From NCBI RefSeq assembly GCF_042665195.1, contig NZ_JBHTBW010000021.1, forward strand, positions 177,942 through 241,941: a stretch of 64,000 nt of DNA, read 5' to 3'. Under the pieces are notes generated by a model, which made no database searches, had not been told where the DNA came from, and worked only from the letters and a program-made list of their open reading frames with translations. The translations under genes and the position numbers were made by a program. Below are positions 1 to 8,857 of this stretch, piece by piece; positions within the stretch are counted from its first letter, which is position 1; each line of letters opens with the position of its first letter. Source of the stretch: Laceyella putida. GTDB lineage: Bacteria > Bacillota > Bacilli > Thermoactinomycetales > Thermoactinomycetaceae.

Positions 1-288
1 AAAGAAAAAGGCCTTCACGTGCGTGTTGTCAGCATGCCATGTCGTGAGAACTTTGACGCGCTGTCCGAAAGTGAGCGCGAAGTGATTCTGCCCAAACGGG
101 TTCGTGCGCGTTTGGCGGTGGAAGCCGCCCATCCGATGGGCTGGGAGCGCTATGTGGGCGACCATGGCGCAGTGATCGGGATCGATCGCTTCGGAGCGTC
201 GGCTCCAGGCGGCTTGGTCATGAAAGAATACGGTTTTAGTGTGGAAAATGTGGTGGCTCAGATGGAAGCGGTTTGCAAAAAACAATAA
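1..288 (+). CDS. tkt: Transketolase, C-terminal fragment (runs off the window start)
   Basis: The reading frame is open from base 1, so the gene begins upstream; only about the last 95 residues are here. They match the C-terminal domain of transketolase: RVVSMPC near the start, then a GxxRYVG block, GAVIGIDRFGASAP and a final amphipathic helix. Transketolase is the thiamine-diphosphate enzyme that moves two-carbon units in the pentose phosphate pathway in the cytosol. The catalytic domains are outside the window. A strong hairpin terminator follows within 20 bases, so this is the last gene of its transcript. Confidence 0.93.
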   Translation, partial: KEKGLHVRVVSMPCRENFDALSESEREVILPKRVRARLAVEAAHPMGWERYVGDHGAVIGIDRFGASAPGGLVMKEYGFSVENVVAQMEAVCKKQ

Positions 289-303
289 CGGACGGATGGA
301 AAA

Positions 304-339
304 AACGGTCGCTGTGCATGGCAGCGGCCGTTTTCTTTT
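304..339 (+). terminator. Rho-independent terminator of tkt
   Basis: An 11-bp stem (AACGGTCGCTG with CAGCGGCCGTT, one wobble) closes a 7-nt loop and is followed by TTTTCTTTT. Confidence 0.9.
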
Positions 340-539
340 GCCGTGAATGGGCAAAACTAAGGGGAAAACGGAAGAGGTGAACAAGGTGCGGCGATCACCG
401 CGCGAGATCGGCATCCAAGCCCAAATGGTGCTTCAGGGCTATGCTGATCCGATGCAACCCATGAGGCGTACCAATCAAGGAAAGGTCGGACAAAGCACTC
501 ACGCCCAGTTGCATATAAAACAGAAACCAACCATGAGCT

Positions 540-1328
540 CTATATGGTGAGCGGTTTTTTGGCTGTCCAAACCGTCCAGCGATCCTGTTCAACGATGGTT
601 TCCAGCTTGAGATGTCGCAACTCATCAGTGATGTATTGGACCAGTTCATGAAGTTCGTCATCGCTCAGGTGATGCAGAATGCTGCGCCCAATGCGCCCGC
701 TCATCTCTTTGGCCAATTCGCTCAATGTTTGATACGTGCGGCGGACTTCCCAGACAGTCGTGGATTTGACCGAGAGAAATCCCGATTGAATCAGATCGCT
801 TTTAACTTCCAAGTCCGTATATCTCCGACGCCTTTCTATTTCTTTTAAATGGGGGAATTTCTGGAATAGGTAGCCGCGAATGTGAAATTCGCTGCCTGGC
901 AAGAAACAGTCATCAGGCGTACGATTCTGCACGATGATGAACCCACCAGGTTTGATGATACGCTTGGCCTCTTGGAGAAAGGAGGGAAGATCGGTTAAAT
1001 GGTGGATAAGGGCGCGGCTAAACACAATGTCGACCTCATTGTCCGCCAACCCGGTTTGTGTCGCTTCGCCCATCTGATAACGGATGCGCGGATCGGGATT
1101 TTTCTCGTTGGCCGCCTTCAGCATCTCAGATGAATAATCGATCCCGATGACGCAAGCCGCTTGAAGCTCCAGCATGGCTTTGGAGTATATCCCGCCACCA
1201 CAACCGATGTCGGCCACAGTTTTCCCCTCCCAGTCAATGAGTTGGGACATCTGTTGCAACCAAGCTGAATCTGCTGATCGCGACGCATACGTGTGACGGT
1301 GCTGGCGATCATGAAAGAAATGGGTCAT
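540..1328 (-). CDS. Class I SAM-dependent methyltransferase
   Basis: This 262-residue protein has the Rossmann-type SAM fold: motif I VADIGCGGGIYS, an acidic end of strand 2 (IGIDYSSEML), a post-I acidic region (DIVFSRALIHHL) and motif III IKPGGFIIVQ. It resembles the UbiE/YcgJ methyltransferase group; the substrate cannot be told. The open frame extends further upstream to 1436, but the ATG at 1328 is preceded by AAAGGTGG at good spacing and gives a normal N-terminus, so I start there. It stands alone, with its 3' end facing the tkt terminator. Confidence 0.85.
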   Translation of the reverse strand: MTHFFHDRQHRHTYASRSADSAWLQQMSQLIDWEGKTVADIGCGGGIYSKAMLELQAACVIGIDYSSEMLKAANEKNPDPRIRYQMGEATQTGLADNEVDIVFSRALIHHLTDLPSFLQEAKRIIKPGGFIIVQNRTPDDCFLPGSEFHIRGYLFQKFPHLKEIERRRRYTDLEVKSDLIQSGFLSVKSTTVWEVRRTYQTLSELAKEMSGRIGRSILHHLSDDELHELVQYITDELRHLKLETIVEQDRWTVWTAKKPLTI

Positions 1329-1449
1329 AAGGTGCCACCTTTCTTGTGAGGTTTCCTCTCCTTCTATTTTACAATAGAGTGATAATATTTCAAAAATATT
1401 TGTGATTGGTTGGTTGTGGCGAACATAACCAACCAATGATGGAAAGCAA

Positions 1450-1824
1450 TTAGAGTTGTTTCACTGCCGCAACCGCCACCAGAATCCAGCCGGCGATAAA
1501 CGCTACCCCACCGATCGGGGTGACGGCCCCCCATGTTCTCACTCCAGTGAGCACAAGTGTGTACAAACTGCCGGAGAAGAAAACGATCCCGGCAAAGATG
1601 AGCCAGCCGGCGATGGGCAGCAAGGAAGAGGCTCCGTTCACTTTGGACATCAACAGGCCGACCCCAATCAAGGCCAAGGCATGGATGATGTGGTAATGAG
1701 CGCCCGTGTTCCAGTTTTGCAACATCTTTTCGGTCACTTTCCCCGCCAAAACATGCGCGCCGAACGCGCCAATGGCCACGGCGAGAGCCATGTTGATACT
1801 GCCGAGCAAGACAAACAGCTTCAT
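1450..1824 (-). CDS. DUF423 (YwdK/YgdD-like) small membrane protein
   Basis: About 124 residues with four hydrophobic segments. The N-terminal GSINMALAVAIGAFGAH block and the NWNTGAHYHIIHALAL block are hallmarks of the DUF423 family of inner-membrane proteins (B. subtilis YwdK, E. coli YgdD), whose function is unknown. Two ATGs lie six bases apart (1830 and 1824); AGGAG sits 4 nt from the first and 10 nt from the second, so the second is preferred. The gene has its own ribosome site and no obvious partner. Confidence 0.85.
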   Translation of the reverse strand: MKLFVLLGSINMALAVAIGAFGAHVLAGKVTEKMLQNWNTGAHYHIIHALALIGVGLLMSKVNGASSLLPIAGWLIFAGIVFFSGSLYTLVLTGVRTWGAVTPIGGVAFIAGWILVAVAAVKQL

Positions 1825-1991
1825 GCGCATTTCACTCCTTTATTCGGCGTTTGATCTGTCCATACTATATCATATTCCCATGGGAAGCTGAGAAGAAGGA
1901 GCCAAAATGTTGTCAAGTCGTAGCAACTTCGCCGCTGGATGATGGCCGTCGCTCCCTTTCAAAATTAAATTAAAAAATCGCTTCGCTTTTC

Positions 1992-2020
1992 TTGACAAAC
2001 AGGTTTCACCTGTTTAAAAT
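1992..2020 (+). promoter_or_regulatory. Sigma-A promoter of hisS-aspS with a palindrome in the spacer
   Basis: TTGACA (1992-1997), a 17-bp spacer and TAAAAT (2015-2020). The spacer and its edges hold a perfect dyad, AAACAGGT-TTC-ACCTGTTT (1997-2015), which looks like a protein operator placed under RNA polymerase. Confidence 0.8.
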
Positions 2021-2026
2021 GAGTAA

Positions 2027-2334
2027 ACAAATCCGCAATAATTAACTGCATATGGCACAACACCTATGAAGGGAAAAGTACTCGTTTACGGGCAATCAGA
2101 GAGGGGAACTCATCGGCTGCAAGGTTCTCCATGTTACGATTCGAGGAAAGACACCTGGAGGTTCTAACCGAACGCCGTCACCGCGGTTAGTAGACTTAGA
2201 CGTCACCCTGGCGATAACAGGATCTGAAGCGGAGAGCTCCGTCCAATGGAGTTTTCAATAAGGGTGGCACCACGGGAAAACGTTAAACCAATCTCTCGTC
2301 CCTGACAATTGAGGTCAGTGGCGGGAGATTTTTT
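2027..2334 (+). promoter_or_regulatory. T-box riboswitch of hisS-aspS, overlapping Asp/His specifier
   Basis: The leader ends with the T-box sequence AAGGGTGGCACCACGGG (about 2260-2276), followed by a long terminator stem (about 2290-2330) and a T run. Stem I features are visible: the AGTA half of the E-loop (2077-2080), the distal AGAGAGG and GGCTGCAAGG blocks, and the return strand CGAGGAAA. Directly after it lies GACAC (2150-2154), which holds GAC (Asp) and CAC (His) overlapping by one base. The leader should read uncharged tRNA and permit transcription of hisS and aspS; overlapping specifiers are known for hisS-aspS T-boxes. Confidence 0.9.
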
Positions 2335-2372
2335 AATTTGCGCAGGATTCGACAGAAGGAGGTAAGATCTGG

Positions 2373-3653
2373 ATGAAATTTCAAGCTTCAACGAAGGTTC
2401 AAATCCCTCGTGGCACGGATGACATTATGCCGGGAGAAGTGGAAAAATGGCAATGGATCGAACAAAAAGCGCGTGAAATCTGTGGATTGTATGATTATCA
2501 CGAGATCCGGACACCTGTCTTTGAGCACACCGAACTGTTTCATCGGGGGGTGGGGGAAGCGACCGACATTGTTGAGAAAGAGATGTATTCGTTCACCGAT
2601 CGCGGGAACCGGTCGATCTCTCTGCGGCCTGAAGGTACGGCGGGCGTGGTTCGTTCGTTTGTGGAGAAGAAAATGTTTGCCCAGCCGCAGCCAACCAAAT
2701 GGTACTACATGGGGCCGATGTTTCGTTATGAGAATCCGCAAGCGGGACGGCGGCGCCAATTTCACCAATTTGGCGTGGAAGCTTTCGGCAGTGTGGACCC
2801 GCTCCTAGATGCGGAAGTGATTGCGCTCGGCATGCAATATTTCAAATCGCTTGGCTTGAAAGATGTGCGGGTTGAGATCAACACCTTGGGAGATGCGGAA
2901 AGCCGACAACAATACCGGGAGAAGCTGATTACGTACTTTGAGGGGTATATGGACGAATTGTCCGCCGAAGCGAAATCGCGCCTCTACAAAAATCCGCTTC
3001 GCATCTTGGACAGCAAGGATGCGCGAACGAAAGAGATTGCGGCAGGGGCCCCCTTGTTGCGCGACCACTTGAACGAAACGAGCCGCAACCACTTTGATAC
3101 GGTGATTCGGACGCTTGATTTGCTTGGCATTCCTTACGTGATCAATCCCCGTCTTGTCCGTGGTTTGGATTACTATACGCACACGGCTTTTGAATACACG
3201 GTCGATATATCCGGGGCGCAAGCGGGCAGCATTGGTGGCGGTGGCCGCTACAATGGTTTGGTTGAGCAATTTGGCGGTCCGGAGATGCCCGGTGTCGGTT
3301 TCGGGATTGGATTGGAACGGGTGATTTTGGCTCTGACGGAGCAGCAAGTGAAGCTGCCGCTGGCGCAAGGGCTGGATTGTTACCTCATCACCCTGGGAGA
3401 AGAAGCCAAGCTGGTTGGGATGAAGGTACTGCAATCGATGCGGGAAGCGGGATTGCGTGTGGATCGTGACTATATGGACCGCAAGATGAAAGCGCAATTC
3501 AAGACAGCGGACCGCTTGCAAGCAACCTATGTGGCCATCTTGGGAGAAGAGGAATTGAAGCGAAATCAAATCAATGTGAAACGGCTCGCGACAGGGGAAC
3601 AAGAGACGATTTCTTTGGACCAACTGATTTCCCATATTCAACAACAACGCTAA
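2373..3653 (+). CDS. hisS: Histidine--tRNA ligase
   Basis: A 426-residue class II aminoacyl-tRNA synthetase that charges tRNA-His in the cytosol. Motif 2 is MFRYENPQAGRRRQFHQFG near residue 116; the histidine-specific blocks LVRGLDYYTHTAFEY (about 261) and GGGGRYNGL (about 288) and motif 3 GFGIGLER (about 309) are all present. The C-terminal 100 residues form the anticodon-binding domain. Length is normal. AGGAGG lies 10 bases before the ATG. It is first in an operon with aspS, behind the T-box leader. Confidence 0.97.
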   Translation: MKFQASTKVQIPRGTDDIMPGEVEKWQWIEQKAREICGLYDYHEIRTPVFEHTELFHRGVGEATDIVEKEMYSFTDRGNRSISLRPEGTAGVVRSFVEKKMFAQPQPTKWYYMGPMFRYENPQAGRRRQFHQFGVEAFGSVDPLLDAEVIALGMQYFKSLGLKDVRVEINTLGDAESRQQYREKLITYFEGYMDELSAEAKSRLYKNPLRILDSKDARTKEIAAGAPLLRDHLNETSRNHFDTVIRTLDLLGIPYVINPRLVRGLDYYTHTAFEYTVDISGAQAGSIGGGGRYNGLVEQFGGPEMPGVGFGIGLERVILALTEQQVKLPLAQGLDCYLITLGEEAKLVGMKVLQSMREAGLRVDRDYMDRKMKAQFKTADRLQATYVAILGEEELKRNQINVKRLATGEQETISLDQLISHIQQQR

Positions 3654-3666
3654 GGGGGAGAAAGTG

Positions 3667-5439
3667 ATGGAAAGTTTCCATCGTACACATTTTGCATTGG
3701 AGTGCACAAAAGAACTTGTCGGGCAGACGGTGACTTTAAACGGATGGGTGCATAAGCGCCGTGATTTGGGTGGGCTGATTTTCTTGGATTTGCGTGACCG
3801 CTCGGGACGGGTGCAAGTGGTGTTTAATCCGGAAATCTCCCCCGAAGCCGTCAAAGTTGCGGAACAGGTACGTTCCGAGTATGTTTTGGCCATCACGGGG
3901 AAAGTGGTTGAGCGTGAACCGAGCACGGTCAACCCCAATATGAAAACGGGGGATATCGAGATTCAAGGTGAGCGGGTGCACCTGTTCAACGCGGCCAAAA
4001 CGCCTCCCTTCATGATTCAGGATGATTTGGATGTGGATGAATCGGTTCGCTTAAAATACCGCTACTTGGACTTGCGCCGCTCGAAGATGCAGAAGACGCT
4101 GATGATCCGTCACCGGGCGATGCAAATCGTGCGCCAATTCCTGGACGAGCGCGGTTTTATCGAAATGGAAACGCCGATGCTGACGCGCAGCACACCGGAA
4201 GGGGCAAGGGATTATTTGGTGCCAAGCCGCGTGCATGAAGGTTCCTTCTATGCGCTGCCGCAATCCCCGCAATTGTTCAAGCAATTGTTCATGGTGGCGG
4301 GAATGGAGCGCTATTTCCAGTTCGCCCGTTGCTTCCGCGATGAAGACCTCCGCGCTGACCGTCAACCGGAGTTCACCCAGATCGATATTGAGGCGTCTTT
4401 CCTGCCGACAGAAGAGTTCTTGGCCATGATGGAAGAGATGGTGGCCAAACTATTCCAAGAGACGATTGGCGTCGAAGTGGCTCGTCCGTTCCAGCGTCTG
4501 ACTTATCAAGAGGCGATGGAACGGTATGGATCGGATAAACCGGACTTGCGGTTTGGCATGGAACTGATGGATCTGTCCGACATCTTGCGCGACTCTTCCT
4601 TTAAAGTGTTTAGCGGGGCGATCGCCGCTGGCGGGCAGGTGAAAGCCATCAATGTGAAAGGCTGCGCCGACTGGAGCCGCAAAGAAGTGGACAATTGGGG
4701 ACAAGTCGCGCAGACCTTTGGGGCCAAAGGCCTGGCATGGCTGGCATTGAAAGAAGATGGATTAAAAGGTTCCGTCGCCAAGTTCCTGAGTGAAGAGGAA
4801 GTGGCGGCGATCAAACGGGTGACGGGTGCGGACAAGGGCGACATGTTGTTCTTCGTGGCAGATAAGAAGAAAGTGGTGGCCGATGTTCTGGGGGAACTGC
4901 GCCTGCGTTTGGCGAAAGAGTTGAACTTGATTGACCAGAACCAGTATGCTTTCGCTTGGGTGACCGAATTCCCGCTGTTGGAGTACTCGGAGGAAGACAA
5001 CCGTTACTACGCGATGCATCATCCATTTACGATGCCCATGGAAGAAGACATCCCACTCTTGGAGAGCGACCCGGGCCAAGTTCGCGCCAAAGCTTATGAC
5101 ATGGTGTTGAACGGTTATGAAATCGGCGGCGGAAGCCAACGGATCTATCAGCGCGATGTCCAAGAGAAGATGTTTAAGGCTTTGGGTCTCTCCATGGAAG
5201 AAGCGAAAGAGAAGTTTGGCTTTTTGCTGGAAGCGTTTGAATATGGGGCGCCGCCACATGGTGGGATTGCGTTCGGGTTTGACCGGATTGTCATGCTGCT
5301 CGCAGGCCGCACCAACCTGCGTGAATGCATTGCGTTCCCCAAAACAACTAGCGCCGCCTGTTTGTTGACGGAGGCGCCGGCCCCGGTGGATGAACAACAG
5401 TTACGCGACCTTCACATTCAACTGTCGACACCAAAATAG
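3667..5439 (+). CDS. aspS: Aspartate--tRNA ligase
   Basis: A 590-residue bacterial-type AspRS. An N-terminal OB-fold (NGWVHKRRDLGGLIFLDLRDR) binds the anticodon; motif 2 is FRDEDLRADRQPEFTQID, a GAD insertion domain follows, and motif 3 is GIAFGFDRIVMLL near the C-terminus. GTG (3664) and ATG (3667) are adjacent; GGGGGAG at 3654-3660 is better spaced for the ATG. It starts only 13 bases after hisS and shares its T-box control. Whether the enzyme is discriminating or also forms Asp-tRNA-Asn cannot be told here. Confidence 0.97.
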   Translation: MESFHRTHFALECTKELVGQTVTLNGWVHKRRDLGGLIFLDLRDRSGRVQVVFNPEISPEAVKVAEQVRSEYVLAITGKVVEREPSTVNPNMKTGDIEIQGERVHLFNAAKTPPFMIQDDLDVDESVRLKYRYLDLRRSKMQKTLMIRHRAMQIVRQFLDERGFIEMETPMLTRSTPEGARDYLVPSRVHEGSFYALPQSPQLFKQLFMVAGMERYFQFARCFRDEDLRADRQPEFTQIDIEASFLPTEEFLAMMEEMVAKLFQETIGVEVARPFQRLTYQEAMERYGSDKPDLRFGMELMDLSDILRDSSFKVFSGAIAAGGQVKAINVKGCADWSRKEVDNWGQVAQTFGAKGLAWLALKEDGLKGSVAKFLSEEEVAAIKRVTGADKGDMLFFVADKKKVVADVLGELRLRLAKELNLIDQNQYAFAWVTEFPLLEYSEEDNRYYAMHHPFTMPMEEDIPLLESDPGQVRAKAYDMVLNGYEIGGGSQRIYQRDVQEKMFKALGLSMEEAKEKFGFLLEAFEYGAPPHGGIAFGFDRIVMLLAGRTNLRECIAFPKTTSAACLLTEAPAPVDEQQLRDLHIQLSTPK

Positions 5440-5503
5440 GTTTTCCTGCAATTTGCACAGTAGACAACTTGATCTTGCTGGTGAGATCTGTTAACATTAA
5501 AAC

Positions 5504-5694
5504 AACAAATGAGTCCTGCGATGTACGTGACGCCCGAAAGTTTTGAGCCAACGCGATTAATACGGGAGCCTGAAGTCATCTGAGGGAGTGGAAGCCACCG
5601 CCGAGTGGACCCATGAACTACAGATTCAGGGCACCCACCTGCTGATGAGGCAGGTTCAAAACTGACGGAGCACGGCATAATGGGGCTCTTTTTT
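5504..5694 (+). ncRNA. 6S RNA (6S-1/BsrA-like)
   Basis: The 324-base gap after aspS is where B. subtilis encodes 6S-1 RNA. A promoter is present: TTGATC (5469-5474), 17 bp, TAACAT (5492-5497). The transcript has a closing helix (GAGTCC at 5511 with GGGGCTC near 5682), the typical 6S segments GTTTTGAGCCAACGC and ACGGGAGCCTGAAG on the 5' side of the bubble, GGTTCAAAACTGA on the 3' side, and a terminal T run. 6S RNA mimics an open promoter and holds sigma-A RNA polymerase. Ends are good to a few bases. Confidence 0.88.
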
Positions 5695-5763
5695 GTACAT
5701 ATCTCGCCGGATTTGGGGAAAATGTTAAATGAAATGATCTAACAGAAGGCAGGCGAGTGCGAA

Positions 5764-6348
5764 ATGATCCTTGGTGTGGATATTGACGGCACAATCAAAG
5801 ATACGCAACGAGCGGCGATTGAAGTACATAACCGGGTTTTAAAACGAGACGTAAAACAGGAAGAGGTCAAAGAGTTTTATCTTGATAAAGCGTATGGATT
5901 GACGCCCAAAGAAGCATCCCGTTTATGGCGCAAACTAGAAGAAGAGATTTATTCTTTGGGGATCCCGCTCCAGCATGCGTCCGAGGTATTGAATGAATTG
6001 GTCAAACAAGGGCACCAAGTTTATTTTATTACGGCTCGCCCAGGATTCCCCAACATTGTGCAGGTAACCAAAGCATGGTTGAAGAAACACGGGTTTCCCT
6101 ATACGGGAGATAACCTGATCATGAATTCGCAAGATAAAGCGCGCAAAGCCAAAGAGCTTGGGGTGGAATTGTTTTTCGAGGATGCCCCCAACCATATCGA
6201 AAACCTAGTCAAACACCATGTTCCCACCGTGATTGTGGATGCGGTCTATAATCGCAAGATGCCCAAGGAGATCAAGCGGATCACGGATTGGCGGCAAGTG
6301 TATGACCTAGTTGAAGAACATATCAACCAAAAACTGAACGAAACGTAA
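5764..6348 (+). CDS. HAD-type 5'(3')-nucleotidase, YqfW-like
   Basis: This 194-residue protein carries HAD motif I, GVDIDGTIKDT, at the very N-terminus, motif II YFITARPG near residue 90 and motif IV FFEDAPNHIENL near residue 140, as in the NT5C/YqfW deoxynucleotidase group, which removes phosphate from (deoxy)nucleoside monophosphates. The first Asp (residue 5) is the likely nucleophile. It is a single-gene unit after the 6S RNA, with a strong terminator directly behind it. The substrate is inferred from the family only. Confidence 0.8.
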   Translation: MILGVDIDGTIKDTQRAAIEVHNRVLKRDVKQEEVKEFYLDKAYGLTPKEASRLWRKLEEEIYSLGIPLQHASEVLNELVKQGHQVYFITARPGFPNIVQVTKAWLKKHGFPYTGDNLIMNSQDKARKAKELGVELFFEDAPNHIENLVKHHVPTVIVDAVYNRKMPKEIKRITDWRQVYDLVEEHINQKLNET

Positions 6349-6352
6349 TGGA

Positions 6353-6399
6353 AAATAAGCCGATGTCCTTTTGAACAGGGGACACCGGCTTATTTTTAT
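6353..6399 (+). terminator. Terminator after the nucleotidase gene
   Basis: A stem of about 15 bp (AATAAGCCGATGTCC with GGGACACCGGCTTATT) is followed by TTTTAT. Confidence 0.9.
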
Positions 6400-6554
6400 C
6401 AGACTTTTTAGCGTTTTGTCAGAAAGAACGCACCACCTATGACCCTTTCTTCATTGCTTTATTCATTTTTCCGAATGGATAAAAAAATGAGACGGCAACA
6501 TGCCAATGGTCCAAGGTCAAAGCAATTCGATGCCCCAAATACCGGACATGCCGG

Positions 6555-6599
6555 AAAAGAAAAAACAGCCTAGCGAAGGCATGAGATCGCTAGGCTGTC
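6555..6599 (-). terminator. Terminator of the CotF-like gene
   Basis: On the minus strand ACAGCCTAGCGA pairs with TCGCTAGGCTGT and is followed by TTTTTCTTTT. Confidence 0.9.
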
Positions 6600-6613
6600 G
6601 CCGCTGATTGGCG

Positions 6614-7237
6614 TTACTGCAGAGGAAGTTGAGGAGAAGCAGGGCTATAGGAAGTGGTCAATTGTTGCATCTCTTGAGGGGAGAATTGCGGAACTTGATA
6701 ATAGCCATGCTTGTTTTGATACAGGAAGATTTCATAAGCCATCTCGATGCAGTTTGGGATGCTGTCCGCCAGAACGCGGCGTACGACCGGGTTGGTTGTT
6801 TCGGTAGCGGCAACGGCTCTATGGCCGGCACCCGTTTTCACACAGCTTAACATCTGTGAAGAAACGCGTTGGTCATTGATTTCGGTTGGGCTGGTCATGG
6901 GTTTTTTCGGTTGCCCCGGTTTTAAGCCATAAACAACGTTGTTTCCTTGTTTCATTTGATAACGGCTGGTCGGTTTCGATGGATCGCGACCGGTGGAGAA
7001 GCATTCAACCAAAGTGTTGTACTCGTTGACCATATATTGGTATTGGCGTTGCATAATGTCGGCCAGTTCGGGATCTTTCACATGCTGGCGCAACATCACG
7101 TACGTATCCAATGTGTTGACGGCATGCGACAAAATCTCATGCACGTCCAAGACTTCATGACCCGCATGGTTCATGACGGGTGGCACCGGATTGACCGTTT
7201 GGTTTTCCATTAGGTTCTGTGGATTTATCGGTTGCAT
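6614..7237 (-). CDS. Spore coat protein, CotF family
   Basis: 207 residues. Two copies of the helical CotF-type (ferritin-like) segment are visible: VLDVHEILSHAVNTLDTYVM with ADIMQRQYQYMVNEYN in the first half, and SQMLSCVKTGAGHRAVAA with RRVLADSIPNCIEMAYEI in the second, the latter with a Y/Q-rich tail. CotF-like proteins sit in the coat of the spore and are made late in sporulation. GGAGGAG precedes the ATG. It forms a single-gene unit with its own terminator. Confidence 0.85.
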   Translation of the reverse strand: MQPINPQNLMENQTVNPVPPVMNHAGHEVLDVHEILSHAVNTLDTYVMLRQHVKDPELADIMQRQYQYMVNEYNTLVECFSTGRDPSKPTSRYQMKQGNNVVYGLKPGQPKKPMTSPTEINDQRVSSQMLSCVKTGAGHRAVAATETTNPVVRRVLADSIPNCIEMAYEIFLYQNKHGYYQVPQFSPQEMQQLTTSYSPASPQLPLQ

Positions 7238-7337
7238 GTTCAGAACTCCTCCTTCCTAAATGTGACACTAAGTAATATGTCCCCGGAAAGGCGATTTACT
7301 CATCACAAGTTATGGCAAGGATGGAATCATCACAGGA

Positions 7338-8675
7338 TCATCCCGATGTGTTGTTTGGATCCTCCCCCTTCATCCAGCGCAGAAAGGTTTGCAATTTACG
7401 CTCGTATCCATGCGGGCTGGGATGATACAGCGTTTTGCCGCGATGTTCATCCGGCAAGTATTGCTGTTCCACATATCCACGCGGGTAATCGTGCGGATAA
7501 CGATACCCTTTGCCTCTTCCCTGTGCCTTGGCGCCGGCAAAATGGGCGTCGCGCAGGTGTGGGGGAACTTCCCCGTTTTGTTCCTGTTTGACTGTGGCGT
7601 TGGCTTCGTTAATCCCCCGGACGGATGAATTACTCTTCGGTGCCGTGGCGATGTAGATGACCGCCTGGGCCAAGGGAATCTGCGCTTCCGGAAGGCCGAT
7701 GAACTCAACCGCATGCGCTGCCGCTGATGCGATCAACAAGGCCCGGGGATCGGCCATGCCCACGTCTTCCGCCGCGTGGATAAAAATGCGGCGGGCGATG
7801 AAACGGGGATCTTCGCCTGCTTGCAGCATCTTGGCCAAATAGTACAAAGCGGCGTCCGGGTCTGATCCGCGCATGCTTTTGATGAAAGCGGAAATGGTAT
7901 CATAATGCTGGTCACCGCTTTTGTCATAGCGAATCACTTTGCGTTGGATCGATTCTTCAGCCACTTCCAGAGTGATGTGGCGAATGCCCGCTTCATCGGG
8001 CGGGGTCGTGACGACAGCCAATTCCAAGGCGTTTAAGGCATTGCGGCTGTCTCCACCCGCACAGCGGATCAAGTGGGATTTCGCGTCGTCGTCCAGACGG
8101 ACTTGGTAAGCTCCCAAACCGCGCTCCGGATCAGCCAGCGCGCGCTCAAGCACTTGGCTGAGATCCGTTTCGGTCAACGGTTCCAGCATAAACAGGCGCG
8201 AACGCGACAACAATGCGGCATTCACCTCAAACGAGGGATTTTCGGTGGTCGCGCCGATCAAAATGATGGTGCCGTCTTCAACGTATGGAAGCAAGGCATC
8301 CTGTTGGGCGCGATTAAAACGATGGATCTCATCGATAAACAGAACGGTGCGTTGGCCATACAAGTTGATCCGTTCTTTTGCCCCCTCCACGATGCGGCGA
8401 ATATCATTAACGCCAGCGGTTACGGCATTGATGCGCTCAAAAAACGCGCTGGTGTGATTGGCGATCACATGGGCAAGCGTGGTTTTGCCTGTTCCGGGTG
8501 GGCCGTAGAGAATGATGGAAGAAAGCTGGTCTGCTTCGATCATTCGTCTAAGCAGCTTCCCGCGTCCAATGATATGGGTTTGTCCCACCACTTCATCCAA
8601 GTTGCGGGGGCGCATGCGGGCGGCAAGGGGTTCGTTTCGCCGCTCTTGGTCCCAGCTATACTGAAATAAATCCAC
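7338..8675 (-). CDS. rarA: Replication-associated recombination protein A (RarA/MgsA), AAA+ ATPase
   Basis: 445 residues, full length. The Walker A box GPPGTGKT is at 58-65, Walker B VLFIDEIHRF at 111-120, sensor 1 LIGATTENPSF and an SRSRLF arginine-finger region follow; the C-terminal half is the tetramerisation domain typical of RarA. RarA acts at stalled replication forks with SSB and RecA. The start is GTG (8675) after a purine-rich site. In B. subtilis the homologue yrvN lies at the same place, between aspS and cymR. Confidence 0.95.
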   Translation of the reverse strand: MDLFQYSWDQERRNEPLAARMRPRNLDEVVGQTHIIGRGKLLRRMIEADQLSSIILYGPPGTGKTTLAHVIANHTSAFFERINAVTAGVNDIRRIVEGAKERINLYGQRTVLFIDEIHRFNRAQQDALLPYVEDGTIILIGATTENPSFEVNAALLSRSRLFMLEPLTETDLSQVLERALADPERGLGAYQVRLDDDAKSHLIRCAGGDSRNALNALELAVVTTPPDEAGIRHITLEVAEESIQRKVIRYDKSGDQHYDTISAFIKSMRGSDPDAALYYLAKMLQAGEDPRFIARRIFIHAAEDVGMADPRALLIASAAAHAVEFIGLPEAQIPLAQAVIYIATAPKSNSSVRGINEANATVKQEQNGEVPPHLRDAHFAGAKAQGRGKGYRYPHDYPRGYVEQQYLPDEHRGKTLYHPSPHGYERKLQTFLRWMKGEDPNNTSG

Positions 8676-8857
8676 GGTTCACTTCCGCCTTTCTATCGAA
8701 CCTGCTTCTTTTCTCCCTATGATAGTGCGAATCCCGCGAATTGGCTAGAGTTCTACGGATTGATTTTTTATTTAAAGGGAAAAAATATGTCAGAATAGAA
8801 TAATCCTATGATAAACTGGCAAGTGAGGCTGACTGATAAAATAAAGGAAAGATTACA

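Noticed and set aside
347..550. 67-codon plus-strand frame after tkt
   Set aside because: No ribosome site, no family pattern, and it runs into the 3' end of the convergent methyltransferase gene.
2805..3938. Long minus-strand frame (377 codons) opposite hisS/aspS
   Set aside because: It lies antisense to two certain genes, has no family motifs and reflects codon bias on the other strand.
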